DNA of 13,715 nucleotides from Candidatus Bathyarchaeota archaeon (GTDB lineage Archaea > Thermoproteota > Bathyarchaeia > TCS64). The stretch lies in contig JAOZIG010000006.1 of NCBI GenBank assembly GCA_026014515.1, forward strand, positions 1 to 13,715, written 5' to 3'. The position numbers and the translations under genes are program-made. Positions 6,803-13,715 of this stretch are shown piece by piece. The notes under the pieces are model-generated. The model saw nothing but the letters and a program-made list of their open reading frames with translations. It ran no database searches and was not told the DNA's origin. Every line of letters begins with the position of its first letter. Positions within the stretch are counted from its first letter, which is position 1.

Positions 6803-8377
6803 TTACCTATGATGGTATGCTGGTAGACAGTAAGCGCATCCATCGAAGCCCTCACTGAACGCCTTCTCAAGGTCACAGTAATACTTTCGATGCCTGTTCG
6901 CAATCCTATGCGCCCACTCACAGTCACGCTTATGCACCTCAAGGCTCTCAGGGTTAGTGTTCGCCCAATAAGGTGCATAGCTGCCTATGCTTGATGTCCC
7001 TATATTAGCTGCAACCAGCGCCTCGGGTTCATCAACCACCAGCTTGTTAACCGAAGCCTCAACCGTAATCGATGTGTCCGGTATCGTGGTCTCGATTACA
7101 GCTGGGAACAGTACGAGTGGAGGCAGGTTATCTATCACCATGTCAACTACCCAGTCAACCACATAGTCCAGTAGGAACTCGGGTAGGTCCCATGGCAGTG
7201 GGAAGGTTATGTCTAGGTCAGTGATCTCGGCTGTAAGCTGGTTTGATGCGTCAAGGTATACCTTGGCGTTAGCGGTATCGATGTCTATCTGCAGTCCATT
7301 GATACGAGCATCAAACAATGTTACCGTGCTTGTGGTCTCATCGACATCCACCAACCCCCAGAACAACTCAGTGGTCTCAGTTATCTGAACATAGGCTTTC
7401 AGCCAAATGTCAATAGAAACAGAGCCATCAAGCAGTACATGGTTACCCGGCTTCAAGTCAAAGTTGAACTTACCGAACCGTACCGTTGCTCCGAACTCAG
7501 CCCACACCCTGTCAATATCGATATCAACATCAACTATGCCAAGGGTAAGAACCGCCGCCACCCAGTCAACTATCTCGTCTATCCAGTCAACGATATCAGG
7601 CATATCAAAATCCTTGCTACCCGTCTGGGTCAAGGACTTGGGATGCGTAGTACGCTGCCACCAGAAATCATAGACCCTGTGCATGGCACCCTCATTCACA
7701 CCCACACCGACATGGTTTCCATCAGTGAAATCATGTACCGTGTTAATGACCCCACCAGTGTATCCCAAAAGGTTGGCTGCTGCAGCCATCACCTGATTGT
7801 TAAGTACCTTGACGTTGCCCATGCCTATGCTTAGCTCGTTTGTCTCACCCGGTGGCATGTATGGTAGCTCAAGACTGTAGAGTACTGGGCTCAGCTCGAT
7901 GGTGGTGATATCATAGGTTAGATATTCCTCCATGGCGATGGCTAGTACCTCGTTGAGCTTCGCTATGACGTTACTTGGCAGATTATATGTATCGTTTAAC
8001 TCAACATCATCGATACTGGCTGAGACGAACTCCACATGGAACTGACGAGTATACTGATTAAACGTCGGAACCACGCCTACAGTAAACTCGACCTCAAGCT
8101 CAAACTCGATGCCACCAAGCACAGTGAACTTACACTGTCCACGCAGGTTCATCACAATACTGCCTGATGTATTGAAGTCGATAACTGGTGCCTCGTTTAC
8201 ACTTACCTCGTAGCCGATATCCATGAACTCCTGAAGGCGCTCGGGAACATCCTCAATGGGCAGAGTATAAGTGCCTGTGAAGACAGAAAACTTGCCTATA
8301 CAATGACCAAGCTTTAGGAACCTGTTGAGGAGAGTCTCATTGACCTCCGCGACAACATCATATCCTCCGGTCTCCAT
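6803..8377 (-). CDS. Large beta-rich protein, possibly TULIP-like, with C-terminal Ada-like zinc knuckle
   Basis: I do not recognise the family with certainty. The 524-residue product has no signal peptide or membrane helix. Residues 1-200 and about 205-460 form two halves of alternating hydrophobic beta-like stretches, each with an amphipathic helix region. YDVVAEVNETLLNRFL near the start and the NEGAMHRVYDFWW stretch in the second half recall lipid-binding TULIP/BPI domains; this is a weak resemblance. The C terminus is different: H482-x3-C486, then GF-x2-C514-x2-C517, which matches the spacing of the zinc-binding Ada N-terminal domain (C-x3-C...GF-x2-C-x2-C) with His replacing the first Cys. 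A strong ribosome site, GGAGGT, lies seven bases before the ATG, inside the 3' end of the upstream gene, and only two bases separate that gene's stop from this start, so the two are translated together. Confidence 0.7.
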   Translation of the reverse strand: METGGYDVVAEVNETLLNRFLKLGHCIGKFSVFTGTYTLPIEDVPERLQEFMDIGYEVSVNEAPVIDFNTSGSIVMNLRGQCKFTVLGGIEFELEVEFTVGVVPTFNQYTRQFHVEFVSASIDDVELNDTYNLPSNVIAKLNEVLAIAMEEYLTYDITTIELSPVLYSLELPYMPPGETNELSIGMGNVKVLNNQVMAAAANLLGYTGGVINTVHDFTDGNHVGVGVNEGAMHRVYDFWWQRTTHPKSLTQTGSKDFDMPDIVDWIDEIVDWVAAVLTLGIVDVDIDIDRVWAEFGATVRFGKFNFDLKPGNHVLLDGSVSIDIWLKAYVQITETTELFWGLVDVDETTSTVTLFDARINGLQIDIDTANAKVYLDASNQLTAEITDLDITFPLPWDLPEFLLDYVVDWVVDMVIDNLPPLVLFPAVIETTIPDTSITVEASVNKLVVDEPEALVAANIGTSSIGSYAPYWANTNPESLEVHKRDCEWAHRIANRHRKYYCDLEKAFSEGFDGCAYCLPAYHHR

Positions 8378-8379
8378 GG

Positions 8380-8730
8380 CTAGGACCTCCTCAAGGTTTT
8401 TGTTTTCTCACCAGTCTCAGGGTCAATCTTTACCTTGAGCTTGATGGGTTTCTCATCAAGCACCCGCTTAAGATACCAGTTCTTGCTCTCAGGATGCTCC
8501 TCAGCAACCTTTCTGATATCCTGTTTGATGGCGGCGCGCCACTCTGTGCTCAGCTTGTGCTTGAAAGCCTCATCGATGGTTATACCCTGAGCTTTGAGGG
8601 TTCCAGCGAAATCGACTCGTAGTTTCTGACTAAGTTCAGGCTTCTCTTCTATAGTCGCCTTTAATTCCGTAAGAGGCGTGAACTTGAATCGTTCAAGCCT
8701 CGTTCTATCTACTTTTACTCGTTTACGCAT
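8380..8730 (-). CDS. Small charged protein with NHLP-like middle segment
   Basis: Function is not recognised. From the ATG at 8730 it is 116 residues; a GTG at 8742 would add four. I prefer the ATG because a GTGAG ribosome-site-like sequence lies 8-12 bases before it. The basic N terminus is followed by ELKATIEEKPELSQKL and LKAQGITIDEAF, which follow the pattern of nitrile-hydratase-like leader peptides (short helix, 'dP-aaL--G--ip'). The C-terminal half is Lys/Glu-rich with no Cys, no Gly-Gly cleavage site and no obvious core peptide, so a RiPP precursor role is doubtful. It is joined to the zinc-knuckle gene by a two-base gap, which suggests they act together. Confidence 0.65.
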   Translation of the reverse strand: MRKRVKVDRTRLERFKFTPLTELKATIEEKPELSQKLRVDFAGTLKAQGITIDEAFKHKLSTEWRAAIKQDIRKVAEEHPESKNWYLKRVLDEKPIKLKVKIDPETGEKTKTLRRS

Positions 8731-8800
8731 TCTTAATCTCACTCTCAGATGCTAAAACGCATGTATGAGTGGGGTTGACATGGATAAAAGCTCGACTGAA

Positions 8801-8820
8801 CCCCGAATATATACCAGAAA
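8801..8820 (+). promoter_or_regulatory. TATA-like element in the divergent 8731-8882 region
   Basis: The sequence CCGAATATATACC (TATA core 8806-8813) is the best TATA match in the divergent gap. For the plus-strand geranylgeranyl reductase it would give a leader of about 50 bases. Because ATATAT is self-complementary it could also serve the minus-strand gene starting at 8730. A second candidate for the plus gene, CAATTAATT at 8851-8859, would give a leaderless transcript. Confidence 0.45.
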
Positions 8821-8882
8821 TCCGTTCCAAGCACCACAAAATATCCAAACCAATTAATTCTAGCATCCATGAGTAAACAAGA

Positions 8883-10070
8883 ATGAACCCACCATCAACC
8901 TATGATATAATAGTAGTAGGCGCAGGTCCAGCGGGAAGCCTCACAGCGAGAACAGCCGCTGAACATGGTGTCAGTGTACTGATACTTGAGGAACATGAGC
9001 AGGCTGGCACACCAGTTTACTGTGCTGAAGCATTGGGTATGCCGGGGTTCATAGAGTCAGGTATAGAACCAGTTGAACCGTTGATTGCCCACAAAACCAA
9101 CAAGGTCAAGGTGTTTGCTCCAAATGGGAAAGTAGTGGCTATCACCCACAAGGAGGTTGAAGGCTACGTACTAAACCGCGAACACTTCGACAAGGCTCTC
9201 GCGGATTCTGCTGAGGAAGCAGGCGCAGTAATGATGAACAACACTAAGGCGCTTGGAGTCATCAAAGAGAACGGAGTAGTCGTAGGCGTCAAAGCAAAGC
9301 GAGGCGACGAAGAGTTTGAACTCAGAGCTAAACTGGTTGTTGGAGCGGATGGTCACGCCAGCGTGATACGTAGAAGTGCTGGACTGAAACGATATTTTAA
9401 TGACTATGGAATTACCGCCCAGTGGACAGTCACGGATATCAACATCGAGGAACCCGATGCCAATGAGATATACGTGGGAAGCGTTGTACCCGGAGCATAT
9501 GTATGGGTTTTCCCCAAGAGCAAAACAGTAGCAAACATAGGGCTAGGCATCAGGCATGACAAGTCACGACCAGCGATACAGGTGCTTGACGACTTTATCG
9601 CCAACAATCCAAGGTTCAGAGACGGTAAGAAGACGCGGAAAACAGGTGGAATCTGCCCCAGCACAGGCACATTAGACAAGATTGTTGATGATGGTTTGAT
9701 GCTTGTAGGGGACGCAGCGGGTATGGTAATTCCACTATCTGGTGCAGGAATCCACACAGGCATCGTTGCGGGGCGTATCGCCGGTAAAGTAGCTGCGGAT
9801 GCGGTACGTGAGGGTAATGTTTCTGCGGAGAGGCTGGCTGAGTATCGTCGGCTCTTTGATGAGTCTTGGGGTAAAAATCTCAGAGATAGTAGAAGGATGC
9901 TTGAGATAGCGGATAAGCTGAGTGACGATGATATGAACAGGGTCGCGGAGATAGTTCGTCAAAAGGATATTCTTGACGTTGTTAATGGGAGAAACATCGT
10001 TAGCACTACCCTAAAGATCGCGTTACGAGACCCCTTGTTCAGTCTACGTTTCATCAGAAAAATACTGTAA
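8883..10070 (+). CDS. Geranylgeranyl reductase family flavoprotein
   Basis: This 395-residue FAD enzyme is of the type that saturates the geranylgeranyl chains of archaeal ether lipids (digeranylgeranylglycerophospholipid reductase). The FAD-binding GAGPAG is at 13-18 with the ribose-binding acidic residue near 36. The family's PVYCAEALG is at 44-52, YVWVFPKSKTVANIGLG lies in the middle, and GDAAGMVIPLSGAGIHTGI starts near 276. Length is typical. The ATG gives the usual seven or so residues before the first beta strand; no clear ribosome site precedes it, but a five-codon frame (ATG at 8869) ends in an ATGA overlap with this start. It converges on a UbiA gene with a six-base gap and stands next to two UbiA enzymes, fitting membrane lipid synthesis. 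Other members act on quinone or dolichol chains, so the substrate is not certain. Confidence 0.9.
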   Translation: MNPPSTYDIIVVGAGPAGSLTARTAAEHGVSVLILEEHEQAGTPVYCAEALGMPGFIESGIEPVEPLIAHKTNKVKVFAPNGKVVAITHKEVEGYVLNREHFDKALADSAEEAGAVMMNNTKALGVIKENGVVVGVKAKRGDEEFELRAKLVVGADGHASVIRRSAGLKRYFNDYGITAQWTVTDINIEEPDANEIYVGSVVPGAYVWVFPKSKTVANIGLGIRHDKSRPAIQVLDDFIANNPRFRDGKKTRKTGGICPSTGTLDKIVDDGLMLVGDAAGMVIPLSGAGIHTGIVAGRIAGKVAADAVREGNVSAERLAEYRRLFDESWGKNLRDSRRMLEIADKLSDDDMNRVAEIVRQKDILDVVNGRNIVSTTLKIALRDPLFSLRFIRKIL

Positions 10071-10076
10071 CCAGCA

Positions 10077-10970
10077 TTATAGGAAGTAGTTGGCTATCAG
10101 TGAAGCCATATATACAAACAATGTCGCGTGGAAAAGCGGCAACGCCTTCAACCAGTCCTGCGGCGTCTTACCCCGCTGGATCAATAGATTAACCACCAAT
10201 AGAATCAAGGCACCTACAGCAAAAGTGTAGATGAGGAAACCACCGATTGTTGTGTAGAACCAAGCCGATGCGGCAAGATGCAGTAAAGTGAATCCGAGTA
10301 TCCAGTTCTTTGTGTTCTGTACCCCGTAGAGGGTTGGGATGGTCTTGAGGTTTCGCGCGATGTCGTTGTTGATGTCTATGATGTCGTTTATCCCTAGATG
10401 GGTCTGGGCGAAGGGATAGAAGAATAAGAAATACATCAACACCATCATATCTGGGTGACCATTGGAGAGATACCCCGCTACAGGGAACAACGAGAAATCG
10501 ATCCTACCGATAAGCTGGGCTAGTGGAAAGTCTTGGTCTCGTTTCTGTATCTGATAATAATACTCTAGCCCATAGCTGAGAACCATTATCCCGAAAACAA
10601 ACACAGAGTGGGGATAAGGCAGTGTAAATGCTATAATGGACGCCAACCCAAACATAACGAAAAACAATGTCCTAGCATTTTCAACAGGTATAGCACCTGA
10701 AGCTAGGGGTCTACAGCCGAAAGGCCTCCAATATTTAGTGAGATCGGGCTCAACATCCCGTTTATCCAGCTCCATATCAACCAAGTCATTGAGCACAAAC
10801 CCAGCCTCAAACCCAAACAAAGCAATCAAGGCAGCTTTGGCTACCAAAATCCATGAGAATCCACCATATCTGAGGAAGCTGAGGAAAAGCCCAGAACAGA
10901 ATAAGAGGGGCCAGACGATACAAAAGTGAAGCCTTGTTAAATCCAGATAGGCTTTGAGGGAGCTAGACAT
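10077..10970 (-). CDS. UbiA-superfamily prenyltransferase (first)
   Basis: This 297-residue integral membrane enzyme has about eight or nine hydrophobic segments. The first aspartate motif is NDLVDMELD (61-69) and the second NDIIDINND (195-203), both binding Mg-diphosphate of the prenyl donor. RPLASGAIP (87-95) resembles the RPIPSG stretch seen in digeranylgeranylglyceryl phosphate synthases and other UbiA proteins. The convergent geranylgeranyl reductase supports a lipid role. DGGGP synthase, quinone or other aromatic prenyltransferase activities are all possible; I cannot choose on sequence alone. Its start lies 26 bases from the centre of a TATA-like element shared with the divergent second UbiA gene. 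Confidence 0.85.
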   Translation of the reverse strand: MSSSLKAYLDLTRLHFCIVWPLLFCSGLFLSFLRYGGFSWILVAKAALIALFGFEAGFVLNDLVDMELDKRDVEPDLTKYWRPFGCRPLASGAIPVENARTLFFVMFGLASIIAFTLPYPHSVFVFGIMVLSYGLEYYYQIQKRDQDFPLAQLIGRIDFSLFPVAGYLSNGHPDMMVLMYFLFFYPFAQTHLGINDIIDINNDIARNLKTIPTLYGVQNTKNWILGFTLLHLAASAWFYTTIGGFLIYTFAVGALILLVVNLLIQRGKTPQDWLKALPLFHATLFVYMASLIANYFL

Positions 10971-10989
10971 AATACCTGCAAACGAGTAT

Positions 10990-11002
10990 TTGATATAAAA
11001 AT
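10990..11002. promoter_or_regulatory. Shared TATA-like element between divergent UbiA genes
   Basis: The 52-base divergent gap contains TTGATATAAAAATT (minus strand: AATTTTTATATCAA). Its centre near 10996 is 26 bases from both start codons (10970 minus, 11023 plus), the usual TATA-to-start-site distance. Either gene, or both, could therefore give leaderless transcripts. A GAGGG at 11011-11015 is also positioned as a ribosome site for the plus gene. Confidence 0.45.
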
Positions 11003-11022
11003 TGTTTCCAGAGGGTTAATCT

Positions 11023-11907
11023 ATGTTGAAGCTTCTGCAGGTTGTTCGTCCGCATATCGTCGTTGGAGGTTTTCTTGGTTACGTTGCGGGTGTATTGTTT
11101 GGTTTGAACAATGGTGGAGCTATTTCTTGGACTGGATTCATTGTGGATTATCTTATTGTATTGTTTATGGACCTATCCACCCACTTCAACAACGATTACT
11201 TTGACGTAGAAGCAGACAAGCATCAACCCTTCAAGCCCTTTGGCAACAAGAACATCTTCCTAGAACACCCGGAACTCTTGAAAACATCACTCTACGCCTC
11301 AATCGCGTCAACAATCATCTCCTTAACACTAGCAACAACAATGATTAGAGAGACTAGCTGGCACCTATTAGCTACAGTAGCACTATTCAATATTCTTGGA
11401 TGGCTCTACTCAACGCCACCTGTGAAGCTTAGTTCAAGGAGGCTAGGAGAAGCAACAATAGCGATAGGCACAGGTTTCTGTGTACCAGCAGTAGGATACA
11501 TTGTGGCTACGGGTAGGCTTACTGATGTGTTTACTCCGTTTATGGTTCAACTTGTCCTCTATGGCTATGTATTGAGTCTATGCCTTCAGATACCAGACTA
11601 TGAGGTAGACCAAAAGATGGGAAAGAACACCATCGTTGGACTCATAGGCAGGAAAAAGACCTACGTTTTGATTCTGTTAATCGCGGTTATCGCGTCGTTG
11701 AATGGTTTCATGTTTCTCTCAGTATCAGGGATATTGGTTTGGTTACGATGGGCGACTCTGGTTCCGTTGGTTGTCTCGTTGTCGGGGTTATTGGTTTCTG
11801 GTTCTCATGAGGATGCGAAACGGTATACATTGCTGAATGTGTCTGGGTTGTTCATCTACTTGATAATCGTAGACATTGTATTATTACTGGGCTCTGGCTT
11901 GTTTTAG
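11023..11907 (+). CDS. UbiA-superfamily prenyltransferase, MenA-like
   Basis: This 294-residue membrane enzyme has the first motif NNDYFDVEAD (56-65) and the second PDYEVDQKMGKNTIVGLIG (191-209). YSTPPVKLSSRRLGE (129-143) follows the pattern YtaPP-kLs--glGE of MenA, the 1,4-dihydroxy-2-naphthoate polyprenyltransferase of menaquinone synthesis. About nine hydrophobic segments are visible. It is divergent from, and clearly different from, the neighbouring UbiA protein. No other menaquinone genes are in the window, so the aromatic acceptor is unproven; archaea also use UbiA relatives for lipid and heme pathways. Confidence 0.85.
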   Translation: MLKLLQVVRPHIVVGGFLGYVAGVLFGLNNGGAISWTGFIVDYLIVLFMDLSTHFNNDYFDVEADKHQPFKPFGNKNIFLEHPELLKTSLYASIASTIISLTLATTMIRETSWHLLATVALFNILGWLYSTPPVKLSSRRLGEATIAIGTGFCVPAVGYIVATGRLTDVFTPFMVQLVLYGYVLSLCLQIPDYEVDQKMGKNTIVGLIGRKKTYVLILLIAVIASLNGFMFLSVSGILVWLRWATLVPLVVSLSGLLVSGSHEDAKRYTLLNVSGLFIYLIIVDIVLLLGSGLF

Positions 11908-11951
11908 GTAAATCTTATACTAGGATCAGTTGTAGGTTCTGGGGACCAGAC

Positions 11952-12440
11952 TTGATTGATCTCCAGTTCATCCTCACAATACTACCAGTCCTCAGCATGG
12001 CAGTCGCCCTCGTCTACTACGCAATGAACCTAAGAAACGCCAACAAGACCCAACTGATGGCACAGGAGACACGGCAAGCCTCACTCTTCATGCAGATTTA
12101 CAACCAGTTTACAAGCGAGAGAGTGATGGAGACGAGTATTGAGATAATGTCTCAGTGGGAGTGGAGTAGCTTTGAGGATTTCCAGCAGAAATATGGAGCT
12201 GGCACGAATCCTAGCGCTTATAGTAAGTTTATGAAGATAATCAACTACTTTGAGGGCGTCGGTATCTTATTGAAACGTGAATTGATCGATGTAGAATTTG
12301 TATCAGATCTTATGGGTGCCCCTTTGATGATGGTGTGGGAGAAGACTAAGCCGGTTATTGTTGGCATCAGGGAGTTCTATGATGACTCGGATTTATGGGA
12401 TAACTATGAGTATCTGGTTGAACAGGTCAACAAGAAGTAA
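11952..12440 (+). CDS. Small membrane-anchored protein (DUF4760-like), function unknown
   Basis: This is a 162-residue protein starting at TTG. GGGG eight to eleven bases upstream is the only ribosome-site candidate, and a later ATG (residue 16) would remove half of the membrane helix. Residues 4-24 form one hydrophobic helix, followed by a predicted helical cytoplasmic part with many aromatic and acidic residues (FMQIYNQFTSERVMETS, MKIINYFEGVGILLKRELID, LWDNYEYLVEQV). This layout is like DUF4760 proteins, which are widespread but uncharacterised; the assignment is by impression of the pattern. It starts 44 bases after the MenA-like gene in the same direction and could be co-transcribed. Confidence 0.65.
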   Translation: MIDLQFILTILPVLSMAVALVYYAMNLRNANKTQLMAQETRQASLFMQIYNQFTSERVMETSIEIMSQWEWSSFEDFQQKYGAGTNPSAYSKFMKIINYFEGVGILLKRELIDVEFVSDLMGAPLMMVWEKTKPVIVGIREFYDDSDLWDNYEYLVEQVNKK

Positions 12441-12525
12441 TAGTACCTTATCAGGTTTCATGAATTATTTCTAACTGGATCGTTATGTTAAAATGCAGTA
12501 ACATGAGTAAAAGAAGCGCCTAAGT

Positions 12526-12577
12526 GATAATGAGATATTTCATTATCTGTGTGTGTACTCATAACAGATACTGTTGT
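12526..12577. other. Two hairpins in the gap before the HD-ATPase gene
   Basis: In the 271-base gap 12441-12711 a perfect 8-bp inverted repeat GATAATGA/TCATTATC (12526-12533, 12540-12547; six-base loop) is followed by a 7-pair hairpin ATAACAG/CTGTTGT (12561-12577, one G-T pair, three-base loop). Next comes a C7 tract (12584-12590), then AT-rich sequence up to the gene. The hairpins might end the upstream transcript or bind a dimeric regulator of the downstream gene; neither is shown. Confidence 0.5.
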
Positions 12578-12648
12578 ACGACACCCCCCCGCAATAGAGA
12601 ACAGATTCCCAGAATCAGCTTATCGTTGACAAATAATTCATGTGGTTA

Positions 12649-12705
12649 AAGTTTTTTTTATTTTTTATCGTAAGTTATTTTAATCTTTTTACACCTTCAT
12701 ATCCG
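12649..12705 (+). promoter_or_regulatory. AT-rich promoter region of the HD-ATPase gene
   Basis: The 60 bases before the ATG at 12712 are almost pure A/T with T7 and T6 runs and TTATTTTAATC, any of which could act as a TATA element. No Shine-Dalgarno sequence is obvious next to the start (CCGAGTAAA precedes it). The exact element cannot be chosen. Confidence 0.3.
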
Positions 12706-12711
12706 AGTAAA

Positions 12712-13715
12712 ATGACAGGAAATAAGTCATTGATAGATATTTTACATAAAAAATCTACTGAGTCTCAGTTGACACATGACTTATTAAAAATCCGACAAAA
12801 AACAACTCCGTATTTAAATAAAATATCTGAAACATTTCCTGAATATACTATCCACGATGTTTCTCATTCTGAAAAGATTATAACTATCCTAGAATGGATT
12901 CTAGGAGTTAATCTTGTTGAAGCTTTAAATGAATTTGAACTTTTTTTTCTTTTAGCAAGTGCCTATTTACATGACATTGGTATGGCAGACATAGATGAAA
13001 TTCAAAACGAAGAAATAGCTTCCATTAGTGATCCTGTTCTAAAACAAGAATACATCAGAACATTTCATCATATTCGTTCTGAACGTTTTATTACTGAAAA
13101 TTATGAATCTATTGGAATTGACAATATTCATATCGCAAGAATAATTGGTCGAATTTGTAGAGGTCATAGAGATGATCTTTCAGACAGGAAGAAATATGAT
13201 TATAAAACAATCTTTGGGTCACAAAATTATTCGATCAATGTACCTTTATTAACTTCTTTATTACGTTTGGCCGATGAGTTGGATCTAACTTATGAACGAA
13301 CACCTTATCAGATATATACTAGTTTTTCCCCGAAAGACCCAGTTAGTTTAGAAGAATGGACGAGACACCTTACAACATGTGGAGTTGGACTAGATCCCGA
13401 CAATTCAAGTAGGATATTAATATTTTCTGAATGTGATAATCCTTCAATTCATCGATCTCTAAAGAAGTTAGAAGTAAAAATTCAGTCCCTTTTAGATGAA
13501 ATGTCAGATTATTTGTTTAATTATAACCAATATGTAGATGAGTTACCTCAAAGAATTATTGTAAAAATAAATACCCATGGATATTCAGCAATAGACCTGA
13601 GATTTAGACTTCAAGAAGAAGAAATTACTACTTTATTATTAGGTGAGAGATTATATGATAGGCCTGAGGCAACAATTAGAGAACTAATTCAAAATTCATA
13701 TGATGCTTGTAGAGT
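12712..13715 (+). CDS. HD-domain / Hsp90-like (GHKL) ATPase protein, partial at window end
   Basis: The frame is open from the ATG through the window edge (334 codons plus two bases). The N-terminal part is an HD phosphohydrolase-like domain with a full set of metal ligands: H48/H52 in HDVSHSEK, H87-D88 in YLHDIGM, H119/H120 in HHIRSE, H152 in RGHRDD and D188 in RLADELD. From about residue 310 an ATP-binding Hsp90-like domain begins: RPEATIRELIQNSYDA has the E..N 'N-box' seen as FLRELISNSSDA in Hsp90. Proteins with this order (HD-CE-type domain then Hsp90-like ATPase) occur patchily in prokaryotes and have been linked to defence-type gene sets; role and HD substrate are unknown. Base composition is far more AT-rich than the other genes here, a sign of recent transfer. 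The missing C terminus may hold further domains. Confidence 0.85.
   Translation, partial: MTGNKSLIDILHKKSTESQLTHDLLKIRQKTTPYLNKISETFPEYTIHDVSHSEKIITILEWILGVNLVEALNEFELFFLLASAYLHDIGMADIDEIQNEEIASISDPVLKQEYIRTFHHIRSERFITENYESIGIDNIHIARIIGRICRGHRDDLSDRKKYDYKTIFGSQNYSINVPLLTSLLRLADELDLTYERTPYQIYTSFSPKDPVSLEEWTRHLTTCGVGLDPDNSSRILIFSECDNPSIHRSLKKLEVKIQSLLDEMSDYLFNYNQYVDELPQRIIVKINTHGYSAIDLRFRLQEEEITTLLLGERLYDRPEATIRELIQNSYDACR

Noticed and set aside
7439..7834. 131-codon plus-strand frame
   Set aside because: It lies antisense within the large beta-rich gene, has no upstream ribosome site and no recognisable domain.
1..13715. CRISPR arrays, rRNA, complete tRNA genes, transposase genes
   Set aside because: No regularly spaced repeats, no rRNA-like conserved blocks, no tRNA cloverleaf and no transposase or integrase motifs were seen on either strand.

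Overview
The window is archaeal. The evidence is a geranylgeranyl reductase of the ether-lipid type, two UbiA-superfamily prenyltransferases, a diphthamide synthetase (Dph6), an archaeal-type threonyl-tRNA synthetase without the usual N-terminal editing domain, and TATA-like elements in front of several genes. The exact lineage cannot be fixed from the sequence; an uncultured TACK or Asgard archaeon would fit. Nearly all genes are unremarkable in base composition, except the last one, which is clearly AT-rich.

Layout. (1) 66-2380, minus strand: thrS and dph6, housekeeping translation genes. (2) 2519-6295: a minus-strand block of four genes bounded by two direct copies of a 106-bp repeat (2519-2624 and 6190-6295, about 82% identical, no gaps). 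Read in transcription order it holds a GH99-type endo-mannosidase-like exoprotein, a PIG-V-like GT-C glycosyltransferase, a four-helix EamA/SMR-type protein and a GT2 polyprenyl-phosphate-sugar synthase. At its left end lies a decayed 5' fragment of a second dph6, cut off exactly where the repeat begins. (3) 6303-8730, minus: a gamma-glutamylcyclotransferase-fold protein, a large beta-rich protein (possibly TULIP-like lipid binding) ending in an Ada-like zinc knuckle, and a small coupled protein whose middle resembles a nitrile-hydratase-type leader peptide. (4) 8883-11907: geranylgeranyl reductase and two divergent UbiA prenyltransferases, a membrane lipid/isoprenoid group. (5) 11952-12440: a small one-helix membrane protein. 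(6) 12712 to the window end: an AT-rich gene, open at the edge, with an N-terminal HD phosphohydrolase domain followed by the start of an Hsp90-like (GHKL) ATPase domain; it looks acquired and may mark the edge of a defence or stress island.

How the genes may work together. The four-gene block reads as a compact pathway analogous in logic to ArnC-ArnE/F-ArnT: a GT2 loads a sugar on a polyprenyl phosphate, a small EamA-like protein helps flip it, a GT-C enzyme transfers the sugar on the outer face, and a GH99-like enzyme cuts or trims mannose-type glycans there. This is inference from family membership and the tight gene overlaps. The flanking direct repeats and the broken dph6 copy suggest the block has moved or been rearranged as a unit.
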